Shown here: one piece after another, positions 24,635 through 34,284 of the stretch
How positions within the stretch are numbered: position 1 is the stretch's first letter
How the letters are laid out: each line of letters starts with the position of its first letter
Position numbers and translations under genes: made by a program
The notes under the pieces: generated by a model
The model's input: only the letters and a program-made list of their open reading frames with translations
The model's database searches: none
What the model was told of the DNA's origin: nothing
Origin: Prevotella sp.
Lineage (GTDB): Bacteria > Bacteroidota > Bacteroidia > Bacteroidales > Bacteroidaceae
Assembly: GCA_017402445.1 (NCBI GenBank)
Contig: JAFPME010000003.1
Coordinates: forward strand, 1-38,753
Length of the DNA: 38,753 nucleotides
Direction of reading: 5' to 3'

Positions 24635-24692
24635 GTATGGGATGTGTGGATTTGTTGATGGCAGATGCTTGTCACATGGCCATCTGTACTCG

Positions 24693-25592
24693 TTACACCA
24701 AGTGCTCGATGAGGTCTGCACGCTCACCGGGAAGCATGTCGATGACAGGAATCTCGACCATTGTGTAGCAGCCGGGCTGCTGACGCATTGAGGCGCGAGC
24801 TACGTTGACCAGCACCTGAGCCGTCAGGGCGGGGTTGTTGATGCTCATGTTGAATTCCAGACGCTGGTTCTGCGTCTTGCCGCTGACGCCCTTGCGAACG
24901 AGGTTCACGCCGTGTCCCATGTCCTTCACGGCATCCACCGACTCCACGGCGAAGACGTGCGTCTCGTCGTTGGCGAAATAGGGGTCGGCCTTGATGGCAG
25001 CCGTGACGTCTTCCAGCTTGGCTCCGTCTTCCAGTTCAACGTAGACCATGCGGCGATGGATGCCTTCGCCGAGCGGGATGGTCATCGACAAAGCATTCTT
25101 CACGCCTGCTTTCGAGCGTACGCAGACCGAATGCCCCATCGACATGCCCGGTCCGAAGTTGGTGTACGACAAACCTTTCGGTGCAAGACTCTGCATCAGC
25201 GTGCGCACGATGCTGTCCGACCCCGGATCCCAGCCTGCTGCAATCACGCTGACCGTGCCGGTCTGCTTGTTCAGTTCCATCAGTCGCTCGCGGTATCCGC
25301 GTATGTTTGTGTGGATGTCGAAGCTGTCCACCGTGTTGATTCCTAATGGCAGTATTTGTTTGGCGAATTCTTCGCATGAACGAGTAGGTGTTGCCAGTAT
25401 GGCGACATCGACGTCCTTCAGTTCCTTGATGTCCTTCACTACGTCGTAGGCTGCCAGTTCGGCGGGTTTGTTTTCGGCTCCGCTGCGTCTCACGATGCCT
25501 GCAATCTCGAAGTCTTCCGATGCTTCAAGAGCCTCGACGGTGAATTTTCCGATGTTTCCGTATCCAACTACGGCTGCTCTGATTTTCTTCAT
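24693..25592 (-). CDS. ddh: meso-diaminopimelate D-dehydrogenase
   Basis: NADPH-dependent enzyme that aminates L-2-amino-6-oxopimelate (tetrahydrodipicolinate) directly to meso-diaminopimelate, a one-step route to lysine and peptidoglycan precursors. The 299-residue protein starts MKKIRAAVVGYGNIGK with the nucleotide-binding motif G10-x-G12-x2-G15, and shows the family segments ATPTRS, SFDIH, AAGWDPG and FGPGMSMGHS. It is monocistronic, with a candidate promoter upstream and a shared terminator downstream. Confidence 0.95.
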   Translation of the reverse strand: MKKIRAAVVGYGNIGKFTVEALEASEDFEIAGIVRRSGAENKPAELAAYDVVKDIKELKDVDVAILATPTRSCEEFAKQILPLGINTVDSFDIHTNIRGYRERLMELNKQTGTVSVIAAGWDPGSDSIVRTLMQSLAPKGLSYTNFGPGMSMGHSVCVRSKAGVKNALSMTIPLGEGIHRRMVYVELEDGAKLEDVTAAIKADPYFANDETHVFAVESVDAVKDMGHGVNLVRKGVSGKTQNQRLEFNMSINNPALTAQVLVNVARASMRQQPGCYTMVEIPVIDMLPGERADLIEHLV

Positions 25593-25893
25593 TTTGCTTA
25601 CGTTTTATATGGTTTGTATTGTTTTCGCTTGCAAAATTACATGTTTTTCGTTGAATTAGAGAACAAATGGCATTTTTTTTTCTTCGCTTTCTTGCTCTCA
25701 GTCCAGTCCCTTCATGGTTTCCCGTAGTCTTTTACTGCCTTTTCGCCGTGCAGCATGAAGCCTTGTGGCAGTTCCTCCCCGTTCGTTTCCACCTCCTTAC
25801 TTTTGCTCCTTCGACGACAAAAAACACCAGAGAATACAATAAAAGGCGGCTTCCTGCGTTTTATTGGATGTATATATACAAGAAAAACGACTT
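25593..25893. other. divergent intergenic region ddh/ruvA
   Basis: About 300 bases without a convincing gene. It holds the candidate ddh -7 box (25632-25639), a possible ruvA -7 box TACTTTTG on the plus strand (25798-25805, no good -33 box), and a weak inverted pair ACTGCC/GGCAGT (25734-25772). A 76-codon hydrophobic open frame (25667-25897) that overlaps the ruvA start by ATGA was judged spurious. Confidence 0.45.
25632..25639 (-). promoter_or_regulatory. candidate -7 box for ddh
   Basis: TAATTTTG on the minus strand matches TAnnTTTG and lies 40 bases upstream of the ddh ATG. The -33 position is not conserved. Confidence 0.4.
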
Positions 25894-26499
25894 ATGATAG
25901 AATATGTAAAGGGTGAACTGACCGATGTCACCCCTGCATACGCTGTGATTGAAGCGCATGGAGTGGGCTACGGCATGAACATTTCACTGAACACCTACAG
26001 TGCCATTCAGGGCAACAAAGAGGCGCGGTTGTGGGTCTATGAGGCTATTCGTGAGGACGCCTACGTGCTTTTCGGGTTTTCCACGCGCCAGGAGCGCGAC
26101 ATGTTCTTGCTGCTCATTACGGTGAGCGGCGTCGGAGCGAACACGGCTCGAATGATTCTATCGTCCATGTCGGTGCAGGAACTCTGCAACGTCATCTCCA
26201 CGGGCAACGAAAAGCTGCTGAAGGGCGTCAAGGGCATCGGCTTGCGCACTGCCCAGCGTATCATCGTAGACCTGAAAGACAAAATAGTGACGAGTGGCAT
26301 TGCGCAGGAACTGCCTTCGAACGCTGGCCAGGACGGCATGCTGGTGAACAGCAGTGTGAAGGACGAGGCCGTCGGAGCACTCACCATGCTGGGCTTCGCT
26401 CCTGCTCCTTCGCAGAAGGTTGTAGTCGCCATTCTGAAGGAACAGCCCGAGCTGCCTGTTGAACAGGTGGTGAAGTTGGCGCTGAAACAGATAAAATGA
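25894..26499 (+). CDS. ruvA: Holliday junction branch migration protein RuvA
   Basis: Binds four-way junctions and loads the RuvB motor. The 201-residue protein has the normal three-part form: N-terminal OB-fold domain (MIEYVKGEL to about residue 64), two helix-hairpin-helix motifs (VSGVGANTA near 77-85 and [11 protein letters not shown] near 112-122), a flexible linker and the C-terminal RuvB-binding domain (about 155-201). The ATG at 25894 is the family start; the open frame begins ten codons earlier. sprA follows after 84 bases without an obvious promoter between them, so the two may be co-transcribed. Confidence 0.95.
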   Translation: MIEYVKGELTDVTPAYAVIEAHGVGYGMNISLNTYSAIQGNKEARLWVYEAIREDAYVLFGFSTRQERDMFLLLITVSGVGANTARMILSSMSVQELCNVISTGNEKLLKGVKGIGLRTAQRIIVDLKDKIVTSGIAQELPSNAGQDGMLVNSSVKDEAVGALTMLGFAPAPSQKVVVAILKEQPELPVEQVVKLALKQIK

Positions 26500-26583
26500 A
26501 GAGTAGAATGATGAGTTAACTTGTCTTTTTAGACATTAATTCGGCACATTCCACCTTAATTAATATATGTAAACATCGAATCA

Positions 26584-29500
26584 ATGAGACGTCTGAAGCA
26601 AATCATCTGGATGCTGCTGGTGGGCATGAGCGTGCTCGCCTGGAGCGGTGCCCCCGTGCTTCAGGACGTCAGACGGGCGAACAGAACTCCCAATGGTGAC
26701 ACGATACCTGCCAACAGAAACAAAGACTCGGTGAAGGCGCAGCCCGTTATACAGGACGATGAGGAGATTCCAGACTCGTTGCTCCATCCGCGCTGGAAAA
26801 TACAACGCACGCAACCAGTGACCGAGGAAGACCTTCAGCGGGGGTCTTCCGACCTGCAACTGCCCGAGAACATCGAGCAGAAAGTGGTCTACAACGACTC
26901 ACTCAACCGTTACATCATGGGCTCGAAGATGGGCGACACCTACTTAGGTGCTCCCTTCATGTGGACGCCCGAGGAGTACAGACGGTGGAGCGAGCGCCAG
27001 ATGCGCTGGGATTTCTTCCGCTCGAAGAACTCGGAAACCTTTAAGGAACAAGGCAAGGAGAAGTTCTCGTTCACCGATATGCACTTCGACTTGGGACCTG
27101 CCGAGAAGATTTTCGGTCCCGGTGGCGTACGCATCAGGACCCAAGGAACGGCCGAACTGAAGTTCGGAGTCACCATGAAGGACATCGACAACCCTTCGTT
27201 GCCCATTCGCAACCGCAAGACCACGACGATGGACTTTGACGAAAAGATCAATCTGAACGTGAACGGCAAGGTGGGTGACAAGGTGAACATGAACCTGAAC
27301 TACAACACCGATGCCACTTTCGACTTCGATACGCAGAACCTGAAGTTGAAATACGACGGCAAAGAGGACGAAATCATCAAGCTTGTGGAGGCAGGAAACG
27401 TGTCGTTTCCAGCCAATTCGTCGTTGGCTCGAGGGGCTTCCTCTCTCTTTGGTATCCGTACCGACCTGCAGTTTGGCAAGCTGAAGCTCGAAACGGTTAT
27501 CTCGCAGAAGAAGTCTTCGTCGAAGAGTGTGTCGTCGAAAGGCGGTAAAACAACTTCTGCCTTCGAACTCGATGCTGTCAACTACGAGGAGAACCGTCAC
27601 TTCTTCATCTCACATTACTTCCGCGACCGCTACGATGCGGCCATGCAGACCTTGCCCAACGTCACGTCTGGTATCACCATCAAACGCATTGAGATATGGG
27701 TAACGAACAAGTCGGGAAACGCATCGAACACGCGCAACATCATTGCACTGACCGATCTGGGCGAGAACACGAAGGTGAGCAACTCCAACTGGAGCCTGAG
27801 CGGACTGAACGTACCGTCTAACAATGCCAACACGGAGTACTCTGAGATGGTCACCAACTACGCCGATGCCCGTGACGTCAATCAGACCAACACCGTGCTC
27901 GACGCCATCCCAGGGTTCGTGGGCGGCAGCGACTACGAGAAACTGGAGAGTGCACGACTGCTCAATTCGTCGGAATATACGCTGAACAGTGCTCTCGGAT
28001 ACGTGTCGCTGAAGTCGACGCTCCAGACCGATCAGGTGCTGGCTATCGCTTACGAGTACACTCATGGCGGGCAGGTGTATCAGGTCGGTGAGTTCTCCAC
28101 CGATATCTCTGACGTCAGTCAGTGCCTTTTCGTGAAGTCATTGAAGAACACCAGCAACCACCCCACACAGGGAAACTGGGACCTGATGATGAAGAACGTT
28201 TACTACTTGGCCACCAACGTGGAGAAAGAACAGTTCCGGTTGGACGTGAAATATCAGAGCGATACGACCGGTGTGTACCTTAGTTATATACCAGAGACGC
28301 AGGTAAAGGACCAGCCGCTTATCCGTGTGCTGGGTGCCGACCGTTTGGACGACAACCTGAAAGTGCGCTCTAACGGATTCTTCGACTACGTGCAGGGTTA
28401 CACGGTCAGCAACGGACGCGTCTTTCTTCCGAAGGCTGAGCCCTTCGGCGATTATCTTTACAACTACCTGACCAGTAAGGGACTTTCGCCAGCCGACGCC
28501 GAAAAATACTGCTTCCGCGAACTATATGACTCCACGAAAACCATAGCACAGCAGATAGCCGAAAAGGATAAGTTCATACTGGAGGGCCAGTTCAGGGGTA
28601 CTTCCGCCAGTGTCATCCCATTGGGAGCTTACAATGTACCCCACGGAAGCGTCCGTGTGACAGCCGGAGGCGTGGAGCTTGTCGAGGGTGTTGACTACAC
28701 TGTTGACTACTCTGCAGGTGAAGTGACCGTCCTGAATCAGAGTATTCTTGACTCGGGAACAAAAGTCGATGCAACGTTCGAGAGTAACACTGACTTTGCA
28801 CAGCAGCGGAAAACCATGTTCGGAGTGAACTGGGCCTACGACTTTTCGAAAGACTTCCAGCTCAGCGGAACACTGCAACACCTGTCGGAACAAGCCCTCA
28901 CCACGAAGGTAGCCATGGGTAGCGAACCGCTGAACAATACGCTTTGGGGGTTGAATATCAACTGGAAACGCGAAAGCCAGTGGCTCACCAATATGCTCGA
29001 CATGCTGCCCGGACTGCACTGTACGGCCCCGTCGCGCATCTCGTTCAAGGGCGAGTTCGCGCAGCTCATAGCCGGACAAGCCCATGGGACGCAGGACAAC
29101 GCCTCCTATTTGGACGACTTCGAGAACACGAAGAATGCGCTCAGCGTGGGACAGCCTTCTTCTTGGATCATCTCCAGCGTGCCTTCGATGTTCCCCGAGC
29201 ACTCGGACAAGACGTCGGTCAGCAGTGGCTACAACCGTTCGCTGCTCGCATGGTACTCCATTGACCCGCTCTTCACGCGCCGTTCGTCGTCACTGACGCC
29301 AAGCCACATCAAGAGCGACCTCGATCAGCTCTCTAACTGGTACGTGCGCGAGATTTACGTGAACGAACTGTACCCCTACCGCGACCAGAACAGCTATAGC
29401 GGTGCCACGAATACGTTGCCCATTCTGAACCTGGCTTTCTATCCTGACGAGCGTGGACCGTACAATCTGAACACCAACCTGAATTCGGAAGGAAAACTGA

Positions 29501-32500
29501 TGAACCCGAGACAGACCTGGGGAGGCATGATGCGCAAGCTCGATACGAACGATTTCGAGGCAGCCAACATCGAATACGTGGAGTTCTGGATGCTTGATCC
29601 TTTCATCTACAGCCGCCGCGACGGCACAGCTTCGCAGCATGGTGGCGAACTGTACATCAACCTCGGCGAGATGAGCGAGGATGTCTTGCGTGACGGGAAG
29701 AAATTCTATGAGAGCGGCATGCCCGTCAACAACAACGGAAGCTACACCACGACGCAGTGGGGTAAGGTGCCCACACAGGCATCGGCGACCTATTCCTTCG
29801 ATACTTCTACTGGATCCCGGTCGTTGCAGGATGTCGGTTTCAATGGTCTCAACAATGAAGAAGAGCGGAACTACGGTGCTTATCAGGAATTCCTCAATAA
29901 CATTCAGGGCAAGGTGAGACCTGAAGTCTTCGACAGTATTCAGGCCGACCCTGCCAACGATGACTACCATTACTACCGAGGTTCCGACTTCGACAGGATA
30001 GAAGCTCCCATTCTGCGCCGCTACAAGCGTATCAACATGCCGCAAGGCAACTCGGCTGACAACGAGAACTCGCCCGAAAGCTACAGCACGGCCTATAAGT
30101 CTACGCCTGATGTGGAGGACATCAACCAGGACTTCACGCTCAACGAGTACGAAAAGTACTACCAGTATCATGTCAGCATACGCCCCGAAGACCTTGTTGT
30201 CGGGCATAACTTCATCGTTGACAAGCGCGAAACGCGCCGCGAGCTCCGCAACGGTGCGGAAGAAGAGGCCACATGGTACCAGTTCCGCATACCTATTCGT
30301 GACTTCGAAGAGAAAGTAGGGTCCATCAACGGCTTCACAAGCATACGCTTCATGCGCATGTTCCTCACCGGATTTGAACAGCCCATCATACTTCGTTTCG
30401 GCTCACTCGACCTCGTCAGGGGCGAATGGCGTATCTACGAGCAGAATCTTTCGGGCGGTACCGAGAGCGGACGGCTGGCTGTCAGTGCTGTCAACATCGA
30501 GGAGAACAACGACAAGGAGCCGGTGAACTATGTGCTTCCCCCAGGTATCAGACGTGAACAGGATCCCACGCAGCCCCAGCTGGTCGAGTCCAACGAGCAG
30601 GCTTTAGACATCATGGTGACCAATCTCTCCAACGGTGAGGCTAAAGCTGTCTATAAGAACACGAATGTCGACATGCGACAGTACAAGCGGCTGCAGATGT
30701 TTGTGCATGCCAATGCGATGCAGCAGAACTTGACCAATCTGCAGGACAACCAGCTTGCACTGTTCATCCGATTGGGAAGCGACTACAAGAGCAACTACTA
30801 TGAATACGAGGTGCCGCTGAGGCTGACACCTCCCGGCAGCAATTACAACCGCTATTCGCAGGCCGACTGCCGTGCCGTATGGCCCGAAGAGAACATGGTC
30901 GACGTGCCGCTGAGTGTGTTCACGCAGCTGAAGAAGGACCGAAACATCGCGAAGGCAGAAGGTCGCGCGGCGTTCAACCGTGTCTTCACCACCTACATGG
31001 ATGACAAACCGAACAACAAGATCAGCATACTTGGCAATCCGTCGCTCGGAGAAGTGAAGACGATGATCATCGGTGTGCGCAATCTCTCGCCCGACGTCAA
31101 GAGCGGCGAGGTCTGGGTCAACGAGCTTCGACTGAAGGAATACAACAACGATGGCGGCTGGGCCGTGCAAGGTTCGCTGAACATGCAGCTCTCCGATGTC
31201 GGTACCGTGGACCTGTCCGGACGCTACACTACCGAAGGTTTCGGCGGCTTGGAAGAGGGTGTGAACCAGCGAAGTACTGATAACTTCAGCTCGTACAGCG
31301 CAACCCTGAACTTTGAACTGGGCAAGTTCTTCCCCGACAAGGCCAAAGTGTCGGCCCCCATCTACTATACTGTCACGAAAGAGAAGTCGAGTCCGAAGTA
31401 CAACCCCTTAGACACGGACATGAGACTGAAGGATGCACTCGATGCGGCGGCCAGCAAGAGCCAGCGCGACAGCATCGAGAGCATTGCCGTCACGAAGCAG
31501 ACGAGTACCAATTTCTCGCTGACGAACGTCAGGGTGGGCATTGTCACCAAGCGTCACCCCATGCCTTACGATCCCGGTAACTTCTCTTTCTCCTACAGCC
31601 ACTCGCATAACAGCAACCGCGGAGAGACCACTGTCTACGAGAACGAAGACAAGTGGCGTGGCTCTATGAGCTATAACTACACGCCGGTGTACAAGCCGTT
31701 CGAGCCTTTCAAGAAGCTCTTGGCCAAGAATAGAAGCAAATGGTTCGACATCCTGAAGCGTTTCGGACTGAACTACCTGCCACAGAACGTGTCGTTCGAC
31801 ACGGACATCATCCGTAACTACTACGAGCTGCAGCGACGTGACATGCAGTCGCAGGACAATGCGCTCTTGCCGCTGAACTTCAACGAGCAGTTCCTCTGGA
31901 ACCGTGAGTTCTCCATCCGATGGGATCTGACGAGAAACCTCCACCTGAACTTCAATTCCGCAACCAATGCACAGATAGAAGAGCCTTACACACCTATCAA
32001 CAAGGAACTCTATCCCGACCAGTATACGGCCTGGAAAGACTCCGTCAAGACCAGCCTGCTGCATTTCGGATCACCTCTCGAATACAACCAGGACTTCAAG
32101 GCTTCCTATCAGTTGCCGCTCAACTTGCTGCCCATCTTCGACTGGATCAATTCCGATGCCTCTTTCGATTCCAAATACGGATGGCAGCGGGGCTCCGAGC
32201 TCGACGACGGAACGTCGCTCGGCAACACCATCAACACCAACCGGACGCTGAATCTGAATGCTTCGCTGAACATGGAGAAGCTCTACAACCACATTCCCTT
32301 CCTGAAAAGCGCCAATGACCGGTTCAACAAGTCGCAGCGTCCCTCCGTCATGAACAAGCCGAAGGGCAGCAAGGACAAGAATTCGGACGACAAGAAGAAC
32401 AAGGACAGCAAGAAAGAGAAAGATAAACTGCCGAGGAACAAGCAGAGCTTCGAGAAGGAAGTGGAGCTCCGGCCGGACACGACCATCACTGTGAGACACA

Positions 32501-34149
32501 ACAAAAAGAGCAAGCGGCTCATCGTTTCGGCCAAGACCGCCGACGGTAAACTGTTCCGCATCAGGTACAAAGTGGTCGATCCGAACACCATCAAGATTAC
32601 GTCCCAGGTCGATTCGCTCACCAAGGTGAAGGTGACTGTCTCTGCCAAGCAGCCGCTCGAAGAGAAGTCGTGGTACAAGACGGCGCAGGTCGTGGCCCGC
32701 GGACTGATGATGGTGCGCAACGTCAGCATCAGTTATCGCGACCTGTACTCCATGACGCTGGCTGGTTTCAAACCCATGATCGGCGACATGTTCGGCCAAC
32801 GCACGGGCGGTGTGATGTCGCCGGGACTCGATTTCGCCTTCGGTATGATTGACGACAGCTACATCGACCGCGCCGTGGAGAACCGATGGCTCCACATGAC
32901 CGACAGCGTAGTGCCTGCCGTGACCAATTCGACGAGGGACTTGCAGCTGCGAATGACCCTCGAACCGGTGAAAAACCTGAAGATTGACCTGAACGCATTC
33001 CGGACAGAGCAGAAAGCTCGCAACATTCAGTATATGTATCAGGGCAAGCCCTCCACGCAGACAGGTACGTTCTCCATGTCTACCCTCTCGCTCAAGAGCG
33101 CTTTCGAGGGCATGGGCGATGCCAGCGACGGCTATTACTCGCCGTCGTTCGAGCGCTTCTGCCAGTCGCTCGACGGTTTCCGCGACCGGGTGGAAGCCCA
33201 GTACGCCGGTGCCGTGTACCCCGAGGGGACGGCCTACGCGGGTCAGCAGTACAATGCTGCCAACGGAGCCGTGAACAAATACAGCTCCGACGTGCTCATA
33301 CCGGCCTTCTTAGCCAACTACACAAGTATGGGTGGAAGCGGACTGAGCATCTTCCCCGCCATCATGAAGATGCTGCCCAACTGGTCGCTGCGTTTCAGCG
33401 GACTCAGTCAGATTCCATGGTTCAGCGAGCACTTCAAGAGCGTTAACATCACCCATGCTTACAAGAGCGTCTACAGCGTCGGTTCCTACAGCACCTACAG
33501 CACTTACATGGAGTACATGAACGGACTGGGCTTTATCAACGACGTGAAGACCAATTCTCCCGTCCCCAGTTCCATGTTCAACGTGTCCAGTGTCAGCATC
33601 AACGAATCCTTCATGCCCCTGCTGGGTCTTGATGTGACGCTGAACAACAACCTGAATACCAAGCTGGAATACCGCACCACGCGCGTGCTCGGACTGTCCA
33701 CGACCAGTGTTCAGATCAATGAGGCCATCAGTCGCGACTGGGTGATTGGCCTGGGCTATAAGATCAACAACTTCAATATCTTCGGTGGTGGCGGACGCCG
33801 TAGGAAAGTGAGCAACGGAGCGGGCAATAACGACGACGACAAGAAGAAAACCACGACCACCACAAGCTCGAAGAAGAACGACGTCAACCACGACCTGAAT
33901 CTCCGGCTGGACCTGTCGCTGCGCAATCAGGCATCCATCGTGCGCGACATCGCTTCCATGACCAGCACCGCCAGCAGCGGCAACAAGGCTTTCAAGCTCT
34001 CGTTCTCAGCCGACTATACGCTTTCCAAGCTGATCACCATGAGCTTCTACTTCGACCGTCAGACGAACACCCCCCTGCTCTCCAGCAGTTCCTATCCCAC
34101 GACCACGCAGGACTTCGGCCTTGCCTTGAAGATGTCTCTCACCCGATAG
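26584..34149 (+). CDS. sprA: T9SS outer-membrane translocon SprA (Sov)
   Basis: Giant outer-membrane barrel through which the type IX secretion system exports folded proteins. At 2521 residues it is close to the known size (about 2400-2500). It has an N-terminal signal peptide (about 1-22), then the typical SprA start region (YNDSLNRYIMGSKMGDTYLG, FGPGGVRIRTQGTAELKFG, LNVNGKVGDKVNMNLNYNT) and many alternating beta-strand segments. Two low-complexity inserts stand out: a Lys/Asp-rich stretch at about residues 1917-1955 and a Gly/Arg then Asp/Lys/Thr-rich stretch at about 2401-2434. It ends in a strand-like LALKMSLTR. Its presence implies a T9SS elsewhere in the genome; other components are not in this window. 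Confidence 0.95.
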   Translation: MRRLKQIIWMLLVGMSVLAWSGAPVLQDVRRANRTPNGDTIPANRNKDSVKAQPVIQDDEEIPDSLLHPRWKIQRTQPVTEEDLQRGSSDLQLPENIEQKVVYNDSLNRYIMGSKMGDTYLGAPFMWTPEEYRRWSERQMRWDFFRSKNSETFKEQGKEKFSFTDMHFDLGPAEKIFGPGGVRIRTQGTAELKFGVTMKDIDNPSLPIRNRKTTTMDFDEKINLNVNGKVGDKVNMNLNYNTDATFDFDTQNLKLKYDGKEDEIIKLVEAGNVSFPANSSLARGASSLFGIRTDLQFGKLKLETVISQKKSSSKSVSSKGGKTTSAFELDAVNYEENRHFFISHYFRDRYDAAMQTLPNVTSGITIKRIEIWVTNKSGNASNTRNIIALTDLGENTKVSNSNWSLSGLNVPSNNANTEYSEMVTNYADARDVNQTNTVLDAIPGFVGGSDYEKLESARLLNSSEYTLNSALGYVSLKSTLQTDQVLAIAYEYTHGGQVYQVGEFSTDISDVSQCLFVKSLKNTSNHPTQGNWDLMMKNVYYLATNVEKEQFRLDVKYQSDTTGVYLSYIPETQVKDQPLIRVLGADRLDDNLKVRSNGFFDYVQGYTVSNGRVFLPKAEPFGDYLYNYLTSKGLSPADAEKYCFRELYDSTKTIAQQIAEKDKFILEGQFRGTSASVIPLGAYNVPHGSVRVTAGGVELVEGVDYTVDYSAGEVTVLNQSILDSGTKVDATFESNTDFAQQRKTMFGVNWAYDFSKDFQLSGTLQHLSEQALTTKVAMGSEPLNNTLWGLNINWKRESQWLTNMLDMLPGLHCTAPSRISFKGEFAQLIAGQAHGTQDNASYLDDFENTKNALSVGQPSSWIISSVPSMFPEHSDKTSVSSGYNRSLLAWYSIDPLFTRRSSSLTPSHIKSDLDQLSNWYVREIYVNELYPYRDQNSYSGATNTLPILNLAFYPDERGPYNLNTNLNSEGKLMNPRQTWGGMMRKLDTNDFEAANIEYVEFWMLDPFIYSRRDGTASQHGGELYINLGEMSEDVLRDGKKFYESGMPVNNNGSYTTTQWGKVPTQASATYSFDTSTGSRSLQDVGFNGLNNEEERNYGAYQEFLNNIQGKVRPEVFDSIQADPANDDYHYYRGSDFDRIEAPILRRYKRINMPQGNSADNENSPESYSTAYKSTPDVEDINQDFTLNEYEKYYQYHVSIRPEDLVVGHNFIVDKRETRRELRNGAEEEATWYQFRIPIRDFEEKVGSINGFTSIRFMRMFLTGFEQPIILRFGSLDLVRGEWRIYEQNLSGGTESGRLAVSAVNIEENNDKEPVNYVLPPGIRREQDPTQPQLVESNEQALDIMVTNLSNGEAKAVYKNTNVDMRQYKRLQMFVHANAMQQNLTNLQDNQLALFIRLGSDYKSNYYEYEVPLRLTPPGSNYNRYSQADCRAVWPEENMVDVPLSVFTQLKKDRNIAKAEGRAAFNRVFTTYMDDKPNNKISILGNPSLGEVKTMIIGVRNLSPDVKSGEVWVNELRLKEYNNDGGWAVQGSLNMQLSDVGTVDLSGRYTTEGFGGLEEGVNQRSTDNFSSYSATLNFELGKFFPDKAKVSAPIYYTVTKEKSSPKYNPLDTDMRLKDALDAAASKSQRDSIESIAVTKQTSTNFSLTNVRVGIVTKRHPMPYDPGNFSFSYSHSHNSNRGETTVYENEDKWRGSMSYNYTPVYKPFEPFKKLLAKNRSKWFDILKRFGLNYLPQNVSFDTDIIRNYYELQRRDMQSQDNALLPLNFNEQFLWNREFSIRWDLTRNLHLNFNSATNAQIEEPYTPINKELYPDQYTAWKDSVKTSLLHFGSPLEYNQDFKASYQLPLNLLPIFDWINSDASFDSKYGWQRGSELDDGTSLGNTINTNRTLNLNASLNMEKLYNHIPFLKSANDRFNKSQRPSVMNKPKGSKDKNSDDKKNKDSKKEKDKLPRNKQSFEKEVELRPDTTITVRHNKKSKRLIVSAKTADGKLFRIRYKVVDPNTIKITSQVDSLTKVKVTVSAKQPLEEKSWYKTAQVVARGLMMVRNVSISYRDLYSMTLAGFKPMIGDMFGQRTGGVMSPGLDFAFGMIDDSYIDRAVENRWLHMTDSVVPAVTNSTRDLQLRMTLEPVKNLKIDLNAFRTEQKARNIQYMYQGKPSTQTGTFSMSTLSLKSAFEGMGDASDGYYSPSFERFCQSLDGFRDRVEAQYAGAVYPEGTAYAGQQYNAANGAVNKYSSDVLIPAFLANYTSMGGSGLSIFPAIMKMLPNWSLRFSGLSQIPWFSEHFKSVNITHAYKSVYSVGSYSTYSTYMEYMNGLGFINDVKTNSPVPSSMFNVSSVSINESFMPLLGLDVTLNNNLNTKLEYRTTRVLGLSTTSVQINEAISRDWVIGLGYKINNFNIFGGGGRRRKVSNGAGNNDDDKKKTTTTTSSKKNDVNHDLNLRLDLSLRNQASIVRDIASMTSTASSGNKAFKLSFSADYTLSKLITMSFYFDRQTNTPLLSSSSYPTTTQDFGLALKMSLTR

Positions 34150-34284
34150 AGGAGCCTTGACGCCGCCGTAGCAGTCTCTTTTCCGGCGCTTCCGTCACCT
34201 TCGTCACAGTCGGTTCCTTCTTCCTGACGTCAACCCACGCAGTTCAACATCAAAAAGAAAACATCATCTAATCATAATTGAATC

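Noticed and set aside
25667-25897. 76-codon ORF overlapping the ruvA start by ATGA
   Set aside because: Phe-rich product from an AT-rich start, no promoter in front, no similarity, and codon use unlike the neighbours; the overlap alone is weak evidence.
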